Under the pieces are notes generated by a model. That model searched no databases. It was not told where the DNA came from and was given only the letters and a program-made list of their open reading frames with translations. 64,000 nucleotides of DNA from a bacterium (GTDB taxonomy: Bacteria > Pseudomonadota > Alphaproteobacteria > Acetobacterales > Acetobacteraceae), in assembly GCA_026224825.1 (NCBI GenBank), contig JAMFRO010000006.1, positions 27,612 through 91,611 on the forward strand. The letters run 5' to 3'. The stretch's first letter is position 1. Every line of letters starts with the position of its first letter. Positions 9,136 to 19,509 of this stretch are shown here, in pieces. Made by a program: the position numbers and the translations under genes.

Positions 9136-9143
9136 AGGTAAGA

Positions 9144-9192
9144 AAGCAGCAGCTTTTTGAAAAAAGCTGCACCAAAAACTTTTGTAAATGGG
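9144..9192 (+). repeat. Dispersed hairpin repeat, copy 1
   Basis: Stem GCAGCTTTTT (9149-9158) pairs with AAAAAGCTGC (9161-9170), followed by ACCAAAAACTTTTG. The same element occurs near 26961, 29564 and 32190. It starts just after the stop of the FlgN-like gene and may act as a transcription terminator. An ATG at 9188 lies inside it. Confidence 0.85.
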
Positions 9193-9214
9193 TTTGCGTC
9201 CCCACTTTGGACTC

Positions 9215-12200
9215 ATGATGGGGTCTGAAGATGTTGCACCGTTGCGCCGTGCCATTACGGCCGCCCATCGTTTGCCGGAGGCCGATTGCGTTGCGGCACT
9301 CCTGCCTGCCGCCACCCTGCCACCTGGCGCCCACGCATTCGCCACCGCGCTGGTGCAAGCCCTGCGCGCCCGGCCGCAAAACACATTATCCCGCATGCTT
9401 GCCGCCTACCCGCTCTCCAGCCCGGAGGGCCAGGCGCTTATGGGACTGGCCGAAGCCCTCCTCCGCACACCCGACACCCCCACCCGCCACGATTTGCTGC
9501 GCGACAAGCTGCGAGGCCGCCACTGGCACGCCAACCCGGAACTCCGCCTTGCCGCCGTAGTTGCCGCCACCCCCGCCTGGGCGCTTGCCGCCCCCCTCAT
9601 CCGCCGCGCCGCCGAGCGCGCCATAGGCCAGATGGCGGCGGATTTCGTCCTCGGCGAAACCATGCCCCAGGCCCTGGCCCGCGCAGCACCTATGGAAGCC
9701 AGCGGCTTCCGCTACTCCTACGACATGCTGGGCGAAGCCGCCCTCACCGCCGCTGACGCGAATCATTATTACGCCGCTTACGAGACCGCGATAAACACCG
9801 CCGGCGCCAACCGCAGCCTCTACGAAAACGCAGGTGTCTCCATCAAACTCTCAGCCCTGCACCCACGCTACTGCCGCGCCCAGCGCACCCGCGTGCTCAC
9901 GGAACTATTGCCACGCCTCACAACCCTCGCCCAACGCGCCAAATCCCGCAACATCAGCCTCACCATCGATGCCGAAGAGGCGGACCGCCTCGACCTCTCC
10001 CTCGACCTGCTGAAAATCCTCTGCGAGACCGCCACATTATCCGGCTGGCACGGGATCGGCTTCGCGGTGCAGGCCTACCAGAAGCGTGCCCCCGCCGTGC
10101 TCGATTTCTGCATAGACCTCGCCCAGCGCACCGGCCACCGCCTGATGATCCGCCTCGTCAAAGGCGCCTATTGGGATTCAGAAATAAAGCAGGCGCAAAC
10201 AGGCGGTTTCTCAGACTACCCGGTCTTCACCCGCAAAGCCCATACGGACATCTCCTACCTCGCCTGCGCCCGCAAACTGCTCGATGCAGGTGCCGTAATC
10301 TACCCGCAATTCGCCACGCATAACGCCCTCACCATCGCCGCCATCCACGCCCTGGCCGGCCCTGCGGCGTACGAGTTCCAATGCCTGCACGGCATGGGTG
10401 AGGATTTATACGAGCAAGTCCGGCAGCGCACGCAGCGCCCCTGCCGCATCTATGCCCCCGTCGGCTTGCATGCCGGGCTGCTCGCCTATCTCTCCCGCCG
10501 CCTGCTGGAAAACGGCGCCAACGCCTCCTTCCTCAACCAGTTGCACAACCAAACCATCCCCCTCGAAACCCTGCTGCAAGACCCAATAACCGCCACCGGG
10601 CTCGGCACCCCGCACCCATCCATTCCCTTGCCCTCACAATTATTCGCGCCCCGGCAAAACTCCACGGGCCTGGACCTCTCCGACACCCCGACAATCACCA
10701 GCCTCACAACCGCCCTCATAGCAGCCCCACCCTGGCCGGACATCGTTACGGCCACGCCCGAGACAATCGCGGCCGCCTTCATCGCCGCCGCCAACTACCA
10801 CCCCGCGCCACCTGCCACCCGCGACACCCTGCTGCTACGCGCCGCCGACACGCTGGAGCAGCACCGCAACACCCTCCTCGCTCTGCTGGTCAAGGAAGGC
10901 CGCAAAACCATCCCCGCCGCCTTCTCGGAAATCCGCGAGGCCGTCGATTATTGTCGCTACTACGCCAGCCTCATCAAAACCTGGGCGCCGGAAACCCACA
11001 TCCCCCTCGGCCCCGTCATCTGCATCAGCCCCTGGAATTTCCCCCTCGCCATCTTCATCGGCCAGATCGCCGGCGCCTTCGCCGCAGGCAATGCCGTGCT
11101 CGCCAAACCGGCCGAGGAAACCCCGCGCATCGCCGCCTATGCCGTCACATTGCTGCACATCGCGGGCATCCCCCAGCCCGCCCTGCATCTCATCCAGGGC
11201 GACGCAAGCACCGGTGCCGCCCTCGTGGAAAATCACGGGCTCCGTGGCGTGGTCTTCACCGGCAGTCTCACCGCCGCCAAATCCATCCAGCGAACCCTGT
11301 CCCACCGCAGCAACCCCGGCGGCCAGCCCGTGCCCCTCATCGCCGAAACCGGCGGCCAGAACGCCATGATCGCGGACAGCACGGCTTTGCCCGAACAGCT
11401 CATGTCCGATGTCCTAGCCTCCGCCTTCGACTCCGCCGGCCAGCGCTGCTCGGCTCTGCGTCTGCTCTGCCTGCAAGCCGAACTCGCCCCCCTCATCCTG
11501 CCCCGCTTACGCGGCGCCATGGCCGAGCTCCAGTCAGGCAACCCCAGCCAGCTCGCCACGGACATCGGCCCCCTCATCAGCGATGCAGCCGCCGCAAGAA
11601 TCCTCTCCCATATCGAGACAATGCGCGCCGCCAACTGCCGCATCACCCAGGCTGACGCACCACCGGGGCAAAACTTTATCTCCCCGACCCTCATCGAGAT
11701 CCCAGACCTCTCACACCTCCGCGAAGAGGTTTTCGGCCCCGTCCTGCACATCCTCACCTATCGGCGCGCCGAACTTCCTCACCTCGTGCAGCGCATCAAC
11801 GCGCTCGGCTATGGCCTCACCTTCGGCATCCACAGCCGCATCGATTCCCGCGCACTGCAACTCGCGCATCGCATCAATGCCGGTAATATCTACATCAACC
11901 GCAACATCATCGGCGCCGTGGTGGGCTCCCAGCCCTTCGGCGGGCAAGGGCTCTCCGGCACCGGCCCCAAAGCCGGCGGCCCGCTCTATCTGCACCGCCT
12001 GCTCAGCCATTCCCCTGCCTGCCGCCCGCCGCAAACAGATCTCCCGGGCCCCGCCGGTGAGCGCAACATCTATGCACCCCACCCAAGCCGCGTATTTTGC
12101 AGCGCAAAAACCCATTTTGGCCGCACCGCCCAGCGCGAAGCCATAGCCGCCGCCAACGCCCGCGCCGTATTTTCCCCCAACGCAAAATTCTCGGCCGTTC

Positions 12201-12403
12201 TACTGGAGGGCGACGCCGCCGACACCCAGCGCCTCGCCGCCACCCTCATCACAAGAGGCCCCATCATCCCCATCCACGCCCTATCCACCGCCGCTCTGGC
12301 CGCTGGTGCCGTCTACAACCCTGCCTGGCTGGCGCATGAGCGCGTCATCAGCATCAACACCTCTGCTGCCGGCGGCAATGCAGCGCTTGTAACGCAAATT
12401 TAA
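9215..12403 (+). CDS. putA: Bifunctional proline dehydrogenase / glutamate semialdehyde dehydrogenase PutA
   Basis: About 1062 residues. It oxidises proline to glutamate in two steps, using FAD in a TIM-barrel domain and NAD+ in an aldehyde dehydrogenase domain. The PRODH part (about 130-450) shows ASGFRYSYDMLGEAA, VSIKLSALHPRY, RLMIRLVKGAYWDSEIK and YPQFATHNA. The ALDH part (about 520-960) shows ISPWNFPLAIFIGQIAGA, VFTGSL, LIAETGGQNAMI and the active-site Cys in SAGQRCSALRLL. No N-terminal ribbon-helix-helix domain is present, so it is not a DNA-binding PutA. An ATG at 9188 is in frame but inside the hairpin repeat, so 9215 or 9218 is the likelier start. An amino-acid permease follows. Confidence 0.95.
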   Translation: MMGSEDVAPLRRAITAAHRLPEADCVAALLPAATLPPGAHAFATALVQALRARPQNTLSRMLAAYPLSSPEGQALMGLAEALLRTPDTPTRHDLLRDKLRGRHWHANPELRLAAVVAATPAWALAAPLIRRAAERAIGQMAADFVLGETMPQALARAAPMEASGFRYSYDMLGEAALTAADANHYYAAYETAINTAGANRSLYENAGVSIKLSALHPRYCRAQRTRVLTELLPRLTTLAQRAKSRNISLTIDAEEADRLDLSLDLLKILCETATLSGWHGIGFAVQAYQKRAPAVLDFCIDLAQRTGHRLMIRLVKGAYWDSEIKQAQTGGFSDYPVFTRKAHTDISYLACARKLLDAGAVIYPQFATHNALTIAAIHALAGPAAYEFQCLHGMGEDLYEQVRQRTQRPCRIYAPVGLHAGLLAYLSRRLLENGANASFLNQLHNQTIPLETLLQDPITATGLGTPHPSIPLPSQLFAPRQNSTGLDLSDTPTITSLTTALIAAPPWPDIVTATPETIAAAFIAAANYHPAPPATRDTLLLRAADTLEQHRNTLLALLVKEGRKTIPAAFSEIREAVDYCRYYASLIKTWAPETHIPLGPVICISPWNFPLAIFIGQIAGAFAAGNAVLAKPAEETPRIAAYAVTLLHIAGIPQPALHLIQGDASTGAALVENHGLRGVVFTGSLTAAKSIQRTLSHRSNPGGQPVPLIAETGGQNAMIADSTALPEQLMSDVLASAFDSAGQRCSALRLLCLQAELAPLILPRLRGAMAELQSGNPSQLATDIGPLISDAAAARILSHIETMRAANCRITQADAPPGQNFISPTLIEIPDLSHLREEVFGPVLHILTYRRAELPHLVQRINALGYGLTFGIHSRIDSRALQLAHRINAGNIYINRNIIGAVVGSQPFGGQGLSGTGPKAGGPLYLHRLLSHSPACRPPQTDLPGPAGERNIYAPHPSRVFCSAKTHFGRTAQREAIAAANARAVFSPNAKFSAVLLEGDAADTQRLAATLITRGPIIPIHALSTAALAAGAVYNPAWLAHERVISINTSAAGGNAALVTQI

Positions 12404-12438
12404 CGCCAGTTGACGGATCGCCCTAAAAGGCGGAGCTT

Positions 12439-12462
12439 TTGCGCGCGGCAAAGCCGGCGCAA
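12439..12462 (+). terminator. Putative terminator after putA
   Basis: An imperfect GC-rich hairpin: TTGCGCGCGGC, AAA loop, GCCGGCGCAA, one bulge. It lies 36 bases after the putA stop, with no clear T-tract, so termination is inferred. Confidence 0.4.
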
Positions 12463-12502
12463 GACCCAATAACAAAATATTTCTAAAATATAGGGAAACA
12501 GC

Positions 12503-13921
12503 ATGAGCACCATCACACGGAGCGGGGAGCGCCTGAAGCGCGACAGCCTCGGCCTCAGCCAAATCATCGCCTCAACCCTGGCCAACATCGCCCCGGCCAT
12601 GAGTTTCTTCTTCGGCTTCGGCCTGCTGGTATCCGGTGCCGGTGTCGGCGCGCCGCTCACCATTCTGGCGGCCACCGTGGTTATCCTGTTTCTCACCAAC
12701 ACGCTGGCGCAGTTTTCCAAATACCGCCCCTCCGCCGGCTCTTTCGTCACCTTCATCGGCATGGCTTTCGGCCCGGTCTCCGGTGCCGCCGCCTCGCTGT
12801 TCGTCGTCACCGGCTATTGCATCGCGGCCTCCTCGGTGGTCGTCATTTCCGGCGGCTGGGCGGCGACCACGTTGCAGGTGTTCCTTGGCATCCACATCCC
12901 CTGGCAGGTCCTCAGCATCGTCTTCACTGGCATTGTCGGCCTGCTGGTGTCGCGCGGCATCAGCCTGTCCACCACCTGGGCCGCCATCTTCTTTTATTTC
13001 GAGCTGATTCTGCTCCTGGTCGGCGCCGTCATCATGCTCTGGGTCAATCGCGGCGCCATTTCTGTAGCGCCTTTCCTGCTCTCCAGCGTACCGAACGGGC
13101 TCAAAGGCATCAGCTTTGGCTTTCCGTTAGCAGTCTACCTTTTTATCGGTTGGGAAAACTCTGCGATGCTGGCTGAGGAAACCACAAACCCGCGGCGCAA
13201 TGTGCCACGCGCCCTCATCACCGGCACGGTCTCCATTGGCCTGCTCTACATCTTCCTGTCCTTCGCCACGGAGACGGCCTTCCACAATAACGCCGCCGCC
13301 ATCGGCGCCTCCGCCGTACCGTTTGTGGATGCCTTTAAGGCCTCTGCCGCCGGCTTCATCATCATCGCTTATCTTGCTGGTGTGACCAGCATTTTTTCCT
13401 CCCTCATCGGCCTCACCAACGCCCAGGCGCGGATTTTGTTCAACTCCTCGCGTGAGGGTCTGCTGCCGACGTTCTTCGGTAAAATCCACCCGCAGCACCG
13501 CACGCCGCATGTCGCCATGTGGGCCTATATCGTTGTCGCTCTGCTCATCGTTCTGGTCTTCGGCACGGTCTATGCCATCGACCCCGTAACCCTGTTTGGC
13601 GAGACCGGCACGCTTGGCACCATCCCGGTCGTCGTCACCTATCTGCTCACCAATTTGGCTCTGCCTGTGTACATGTATCGCCATCATCGTAGTGAGTTCA
13701 GCCCGTTCTGGCACCTCATCGTGCCCGTAATCGGTTCGGCGCTGATGCTTGTGCCGCTGTACTACCTGGCGGTGCCCGGGCAGCCCTATCCGTTCAACAT
13801 CTATCCGTATCTGGCGCTCGGTCTACTGGTGCTCTCGCTCATCTACGGCTTCATTCTCGCCAAGCGCGACCCGGATCTGGTGCAGCGTATCGGCTCTTAC
13901 GTGGCTGACGAAGAATACTAA
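12503..13921 (+). CDS. APC-superfamily amino-acid permease
   Basis: 472 residues with about 12 hydrophobic membrane segments. Family signs are the first-segment motif ASTLANIAPAMSFFFGFGLL, the loop FSKYRPSAGSFVTFIGMAFG and AVYLFIGWENSAMLAEETTN, which matches the FxGFE-type motif of amino acid/polyamine/organocation transporters. The N-terminus is short and cytoplasmic (KRDSLGLSQ). The C-terminal segment PFWHLIVPVIGSALMLVPLYYL is typical of the family. A start at 12503 has GGGAAA upstream. Position right after putA suggests uptake of proline or a related amino acid, but specificity cannot be read from sequence. Confidence 0.85.
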   Translation: MSTITRSGERLKRDSLGLSQIIASTLANIAPAMSFFFGFGLLVSGAGVGAPLTILAATVVILFLTNTLAQFSKYRPSAGSFVTFIGMAFGPVSGAAASLFVVTGYCIAASSVVVISGGWAATTLQVFLGIHIPWQVLSIVFTGIVGLLVSRGISLSTTWAAIFFYFELILLLVGAVIMLWVNRGAISVAPFLLSSVPNGLKGISFGFPLAVYLFIGWENSAMLAEETTNPRRNVPRALITGTVSIGLLYIFLSFATETAFHNNAAAIGASAVPFVDAFKASAAGFIIIAYLAGVTSIFSSLIGLTNAQARILFNSSREGLLPTFFGKIHPQHRTPHVAMWAYIVVALLIVLVFGTVYAIDPVTLFGETGTLGTIPVVVTYLLTNLALPVYMYRHHRSEFSPFWHLIVPVIGSALMLVPLYYLAVPGQPYPFNIYPYLALGLLVLSLIYGFILAKRDPDLVQRIGSYVADEEY

Positions 13922-13929
13922 CGCCGCGT

Positions 13930-13957
13930 TCCGGGTGGTGCGGTTGTGCCACCCGGA
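13930..13957 (+). terminator. Hairpin after the permease gene
   Basis: A perfect 9-bp stem, TCCGGGTGG with CCACCCGGA, and a 10-base loop, 9 bases after the stop codon. There is no T-tract. Confidence 0.45.
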
Positions 13958-13970
13958 CCATCCAGCGTGG

Positions 13971-14054
13971 CACCGGGATTTTGCGGCATCAAGGACGCTG
14001 ACGCGCCGCTACGCGGTGGGCTTCGCCCATCCTTGACCCCGCAAAATCCCGGTG
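13971..14054. repeat. 84-bp intergenic inverted repeat
   Basis: Outer arms CACCGGGATTTTGCGG (13971-13986) and its complement (14039-14054) match perfectly. Two mismatched bases follow, then inner arms TCAAGGA and TCCTTGA match. The 34-base centre is GC-rich. The whole element could fold into one long hairpin. It looks like a mobile or BIME-like intergenic repeat; no ORF is supported in 13922-14181. Confidence 0.75.
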
Positions 14055-14181
14055 CCTTCACAAACTATGGCCGGGACGGAGAAACGGCGTTCAACCGAAC
14101 CGAGAAACATTTCCTTGTTCGGTTAAAAGGACCATTTCCTCGCCCGGCCGCATAACACGCGACCCTCGGACAAAACAGGGT

Positions 14182-14520
14182 CTACTCCGGCAGCATCAGT
14201 TCCTCAACCCGCCCACCTTCAATCAAATGCCTCTGCAACACCGCATCCACCGCCTCAAACGAGTCCAGCCGGTACCACACCCCCTCGGTATAAAATACCG
14301 CGCATGGCCCTAGCTCGCACCGGTCCAAACAGCCGGACTGGTTCACCCGCACGCCTTTAATCCCCAGCTCCTTCACCCGCGCCTTCATATAATCGCGGAT
14401 CTTCTCAGATCCCTTGCTGGCGCAGCACCCGCGTTTATGCCCATCCGGCCGGCGGTTGCCGCACACAAAAATATGCGTCTCGAAAAACGGCGCCGGATCA
14501 CTTCCCAGTCTTTCACCCAA
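14182..14520 (-). CDS. Thioredoxin-like [2Fe-2S] ferredoxin
   Basis: 112 residues. The fold is the thioredoxin-like ferredoxin also found in NuoE and in small stand-alone ferredoxins. The four candidate cluster cysteines are in HIFVCGNRRPDGHKRGCC and SGCLDRCELGPC. It begins with an acidic linker and a beta strand (ETHIFVCGN) and ends in a short helix. It would carry electrons in the cytoplasm; its partners are unknown. It is divergent from the DUF255 gene with 57 bases between the starts, so the two may share a control region. Confidence 0.85.
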   Translation of the reverse strand: MGERLGSDPAPFFETHIFVCGNRRPDGHKRGCCASKGSEKIRDYMKARVKELGIKGVRVNQSGCLDRCELGPCAVFYTEGVWYRLDSFEAVDAVLQRHLIEGGRVEELMLPE

Positions 14521-14577
14521 AGCTGTTACTCCACTTCAATTCGTCCTATCTAAGCCCGCAATCGGGAGTTAGGCAAA

Positions 14578-16559
<1,982 letters not shown>

Positions 16560-16563
<4 letters not shown>

Positions 16564-17015
16564 ACAGACGCCACCTGCTCACCCTCGCAGCCTCCACCGC
16601 CCTCGCCGCACCCTTCCCGGCCTTCGCCTACACGGTCACCCATACCGATGCGCAATGGCAGAAGCTTCTCACCCCCGCCCAATACAACATCCTCCGCCAG
16701 GCCGGCACCGAAGCCCCCTTCAGCTCCCCTCTGCTCACCGAAACCCGCCCCGGCGTGTACAACTGCGCCGGCTGCGCTTTGCCTTTGTTCTCCGCCAAAA
16801 CCAAATACGATTCCGGCGAAGGCTGGCCCAGCTTCTGGGCGCCGTTACCCAACGCCATCCAAACCTCAGGCGATAATTCCTTCGGCATGGACCGCACGGA
16901 AGTCCACTGCACCCGCTGCGGCAGCCACCTCGGCCATGTTTTTCCGGATGGCCCCCCACCAACGGGCCAACGCTACTGCATCGACGGCGTAGCCCTCACA
17001 TTCAAACCCACCTAA
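16560..17015 (+). CDS. msrB: Peptide-methionine (R)-S-oxide reductase, exported
   Basis: 151 residues. An N-terminal signal sequence ([20 protein letters not shown], about residues 2-24) points to export to the periplasm; the RR pair leaves the Tat route possible. The MsrB domain has zinc-binding CAGC and CTRC pairs, the GWPSFW motif, and the catalytic Cys in RYCIDG, where many homologues have RYCIN. It reduces R-methionine sulfoxide in proteins. The ATG overlaps the stop of the DUF255 gene, so the two are co-translated. Confidence 0.92.
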
Positions 17016-17035
17016 CCCACCCACACCGTCATGCC

Positions 17036-17064
17036 CGCCCCCGTCATGCCCGCGAAAGCGGGCA
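17036..17064. repeat. Short GNRA hairpin repeat
   Basis: TGCCCGC, loop GAAA, GCGGGCA (17047-17064), preceded by CCGTCA. The CGTCATGCCCGC motif is duplicated just upstream. A decayed relative lies at 27038-27062. Possible terminator for msrB. Confidence 0.6.
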
Positions 17065-17149
17065 CCCCACGCCGCAGCGGCACTTTAAACCACCAACCCC
17101 AGTCCCCAACTGCTAATCCGTCCCCGCAACAACCAGCAGGAGTGCCGCA

Positions 17150-17599
17150 ATGTCAGAGCAGACCCAGGCCGCCAAAACCCCACCACGCTGGTTCCTGAAA
17201 CTCTTCTCAAAATCCCACGCCTTCCTAAACCGCGCCTCCGGCGGCCGCCTCTTCAACACGCTGGCCGGCGATGAAGTCTGCTTCGTCACCATGCGCGGCG
17301 CCAAATCCGGCCGCCAGATCACCACGCCCCTGATGTACGTCCCCTACGGCACCGGCGTCCTGCTCGTCGCCTCCCAAGGCGGCGCTCCCAAAAACCCGGT
17401 CTGGTACAACAACATTGTCAAACATCCGGACATCGAAGTCCGCTACCGCGGCAAGCCCATGCACCTGCGCGCCCGCCTGGCCACGCCAGAAGAAAAACCC
17501 ACCCTCTGGCCCATCTGCGATGCCGCCTACGCCCCCTACGCCGACTATCGCGCCAAAACCACGCGGGATATTCCGATATTTGTATGTGAAAGCGCGTAA
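17150..17599 (+). CDS. DUF385/deazaflavin-dependent nitroreductase family protein
   Basis: 149 residues. The pattern VCFVTMRGAKSGRQITTPLM, then LLVASQGGAPKNPVWYNNI and HPDIEVRYRGK is that of the split-barrel family which in actinobacteria uses coenzyme F420 (Ddn-like). In proteobacteria the cofactor and substrate are mostly unknown. The N-terminal Lys/Ser/Phe-rich helix (PPRWFLKLFSKSHAFLNRAS) could lie on the membrane. It stands alone between two groups of intergenic repeats. Confidence 0.8.
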   Translation: MSEQTQAAKTPPRWFLKLFSKSHAFLNRASGGRLFNTLAGDEVCFVTMRGAKSGRQITTPLMYVPYGTGVLLVASQGGAPKNPVWYNNIVKHPDIEVRYRGKPMHLRARLATPEEKPTLWPICDAAYAPYADYRAKTTRDIPIFVCESA

Positions 17600-17609
17600 C
17601 CGAACCACC

Positions 17610-17691
17610 CGTCATTGCGAGCGCAGCGAAGCAATCCATCTTTCGTTGTGCGTCATGAAAGATGGATTGCTTCGCTACGCTCGCAATGACG
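17610..17691. repeat. 82-bp inverted repeat (CGTCATTGCGAGCG type)
   Basis: Two 35-base arms, 17610-17644 and 17657-17691, are complementary except for one position, with a 12-base loop. The arm start CGTCATTGCGAGCG and the GAAGCAATCC core are common in intergenic palindromes of many proteobacteria. No coding role is seen. Confidence 0.85.
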
Positions 17692-17708
17692 AAAATTGTA
17701 GAGAGTGT

Positions 17709-17785
17709 GTAGGGCGGATAAGCGAAGCGCCATCCGCCACTCTCTCGCCCGCAACGGCGGATGACGCTTCGCTTATCCGCCCTAC
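17709..17785. repeat. 77-bp inverted repeat (GTAGGGCGGATAAGCG type)
   Basis: Perfect 21-base arms at 17709-17729 and 17765-17785, with a further partial pairing of CATCCGCC and GGCGGATG inside. It ends two bases before the stop codon of the minus-strand gene that follows and may stop transcription of both neighbours. Confidence 0.85.
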
Positions 17786-17787
17786 GC

Positions 17788-18414
17788 TTACTGGTGTCTT
17801 GCGCCGATGCCAAGCTCAGCGGAGAGCGCAGCGTCAGCATTTACATATTTTTGCTTTGTTTCAAATTCGAGGATTGGCTCAAAAATGTAAGGTGGATTGT
17901 CAGCCATGCTTCTCAGCTCCTGCACAGAAATCGTTGCAGAGGCTGGGCTTTCCATAGGGTCTCCATCGATTTGAGAAGTTAGGAGGAGCGTAACTGTACG
18001 CCCGCTCAGCTTGGCATTGAAAAAACGCACGGTTTTGCCAATCATCTCACCATCATTTGGTGCATCATCGATCGTTTCTTCGCCACCATTTCCGATAGTC
18101 ACGATTTGCCAGCTTGGAGAGGTCGTCGCGGTCTGGTCCATGATAGTCACAAGGTATAAGCAATGGGCTCCCGTTGAGTCGGCGGGCCAATAGGCAACCG
18201 TGATTTGGCCTTCCAAACCGATTCCGGCAAAATTCACATTATTGACGCCCGGATGAAATATAAGTTCATGAAGATCGCCAATGTCCGCCGTCAGCTCGCT
18301 TTGCGTATAATGACGGATATCCTGCGCTTGCCCGGATACAGGCCAAAGTACGAGAAAATAAAACAGGAAAATATGTAGAAATTTTCTTTGGTATTTCTGC
18401 TTGGCAGTTTGCAT
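17788..18414 (-). CDS. Secreted protein of unknown function
   Basis: 208 residues, not recognised. The N-terminus has a basic start, a hydrophobic stretch (FLHIFLFYFLVLWPVSG) and a likely cleavage after QAQ, so it is probably exported to the periplasm. The mature part is acidic and has only one cysteine. It contains patterns such as VAYWPADSTGAHCLYLVTIM that suggest beta structure. Base composition is clearly poorer in GC than its neighbours and the gene is flanked by large palindromes, which suggests recent acquisition. Confidence 0.6.
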   Translation of the reverse strand: MQTAKQKYQRKFLHIFLFYFLVLWPVSGQAQDIRHYTQSELTADIGDLHELIFHPGVNNVNFAGIGLEGQITVAYWPADSTGAHCLYLVTIMDQTATTSPSWQIVTIGNGGEETIDDAPNDGEMIGKTVRFFNAKLSGRTVTLLLTSQIDGDPMESPASATISVQELRSMADNPPYIFEPILEFETKQKYVNADAALSAELGIGARHQ

Positions 18415-18458
18415 CTTCGGTGCTTCCCTGTGGGTAATACGGCGATCCTCACTTAACG

Positions 18459-19463
18459 TCAGCGATTTACCCCCCGTGCGTACTCAAAACTAGCCGCAAT
18501 CATATCCAGCATATGCTGCCCCGCCGTCGTAGGCTTAAACCTCGCCCCCGCTCCGATACAGCTAGGCAAACATTCCACAGGCGCATAAAAATCCGGATCG
18601 AAGAAAAACGGCAGCGAATACCTATCCCCACCCGAAACATTCACCACCCTATGCGGCGTCGAGCAAAACACCCCATTCGTCCAGCGTTCCATCATATCGC
18701 CGATATTCACCACAAAACTCCCCGGCACCGGCGGTGCATCAATCCACACCCCATCGCGCCGCTTCACCTGCAGCCCGCCGGCGCCATCCTGATGCAGCAG
18801 CGTCAGACACCCATAATCCGTATGCGCCCCCGCCCCGATGCGCCCCTCCGTAATCCGCCCCAATTGCGGCGGATAATGCAGCGCCCCCAGCGTCGTCATC
18901 GTAACCCCCAGCCAGGGCTCAAAAAACGCCCGCTCCAGCCCCAAAGCCTCGGCAAACGCCCCCATCATCAGCCGCCCCAGCGCCGCCATCTCATCGTAAT
19001 ACCCCTGCATCACCGCCTGCCACCCAGGCAGATCCGGCCATTGGTTAGGCCCATGCAACGGCAACCCCGCCACCACCCGCTCATGGCTCAGTGCCAAATC
19101 CCGGCCAATTTTCAGCCCCTCCTTAAAATCCCCGTCCGCCTGCTTGGCCGGGTCCAAATTCTCAGCCCCCAGCCGGAACCACCCCCGATGACAAGCCGAA
19201 TGCTCAATCGCGATCTTCTCCTTCTCAGCCGGGGCCAAATCAAAAAACCTTTTGGCCTCGGCATAAACGGAAGAAATCCGCCCCTCATCCACCCCATGCC
19301 CCACGGCATAGAAAAACCCGATCTCCCGGCATGCCTTGCCAATCGCCGCCACCATCTCCGTCCGCAGCCCGCCGCGCAGCGCTGACACATCGATCACCGG
19401 TATCTCCGCCACGCTCAGCCGTGCCGCCTGGAGGGAGGGATCAAGCTCTATGGTATGTTGCAT
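18459..19463 (-). CDS. Isopenicillin N synthase-family 2-oxoglutarate/Fe(II) oxygenase
   Basis: 334 residues from the ATG at 19463; an upstream in-frame extension would run into the kinase gene. The N-terminal DIOX_N region has IPVIDVSALRGG and GFFYAVGHGVDE. The iron ligands are in GAGAHTDYGCLTLLHQDG (HxD) and a later His in FCSTPHRVVNVSGGDRYSLP, which also supplies the RxS motif for the cosubstrate. Proteins of this kind act on small molecules in the cytoplasm; the substrate is unknown here. It is divergent from the kinase gene with about 46 bases between starts. Confidence 0.85.
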   Translation of the reverse strand: MQHTIELDPSLQAARLSVAEIPVIDVSALRGGLRTEMVAAIGKACREIGFFYAVGHGVDEGRISSVYAEAKRFFDLAPAEKEKIAIEHSACHRGWFRLGAENLDPAKQADGDFKEGLKIGRDLALSHERVVAGLPLHGPNQWPDLPGWQAVMQGYYDEMAALGRLMMGAFAEALGLERAFFEPWLGVTMTTLGALHYPPQLGRITEGRIGAGAHTDYGCLTLLHQDGAGGLQVKRRDGVWIDAPPVPGSFVVNIGDMMERWTNGVFCSTPHRVVNVSGGDRYSLPFFFDPDFYAPVECLPSCIGAGARFKPTTAGQHMLDMIAASFEYARGVNR

Positions 19464-19509
19464 GGCGCAAATGCTAACCTCCCCCCATAATCCTGACCAG
19501 GGGAAAGAC

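Noticed and set aside
9188..9214. ATG 9188 as the start of PutA
   Set aside because: The codon is part of the dispersed hairpin repeat; 9215/9218 gives a normal N-terminus.
13946..14155. Small + ORF in the intergenic palindrome after the permease
   Set aside because: It runs through the inverted repeat and has no sensible protein pattern or ribosome-binding site.
17610..17691. CRISPR-like repeat
   Set aside because: It is a single inverted repeat with no spaced direct repeats; no CRISPR array was seen in the window.
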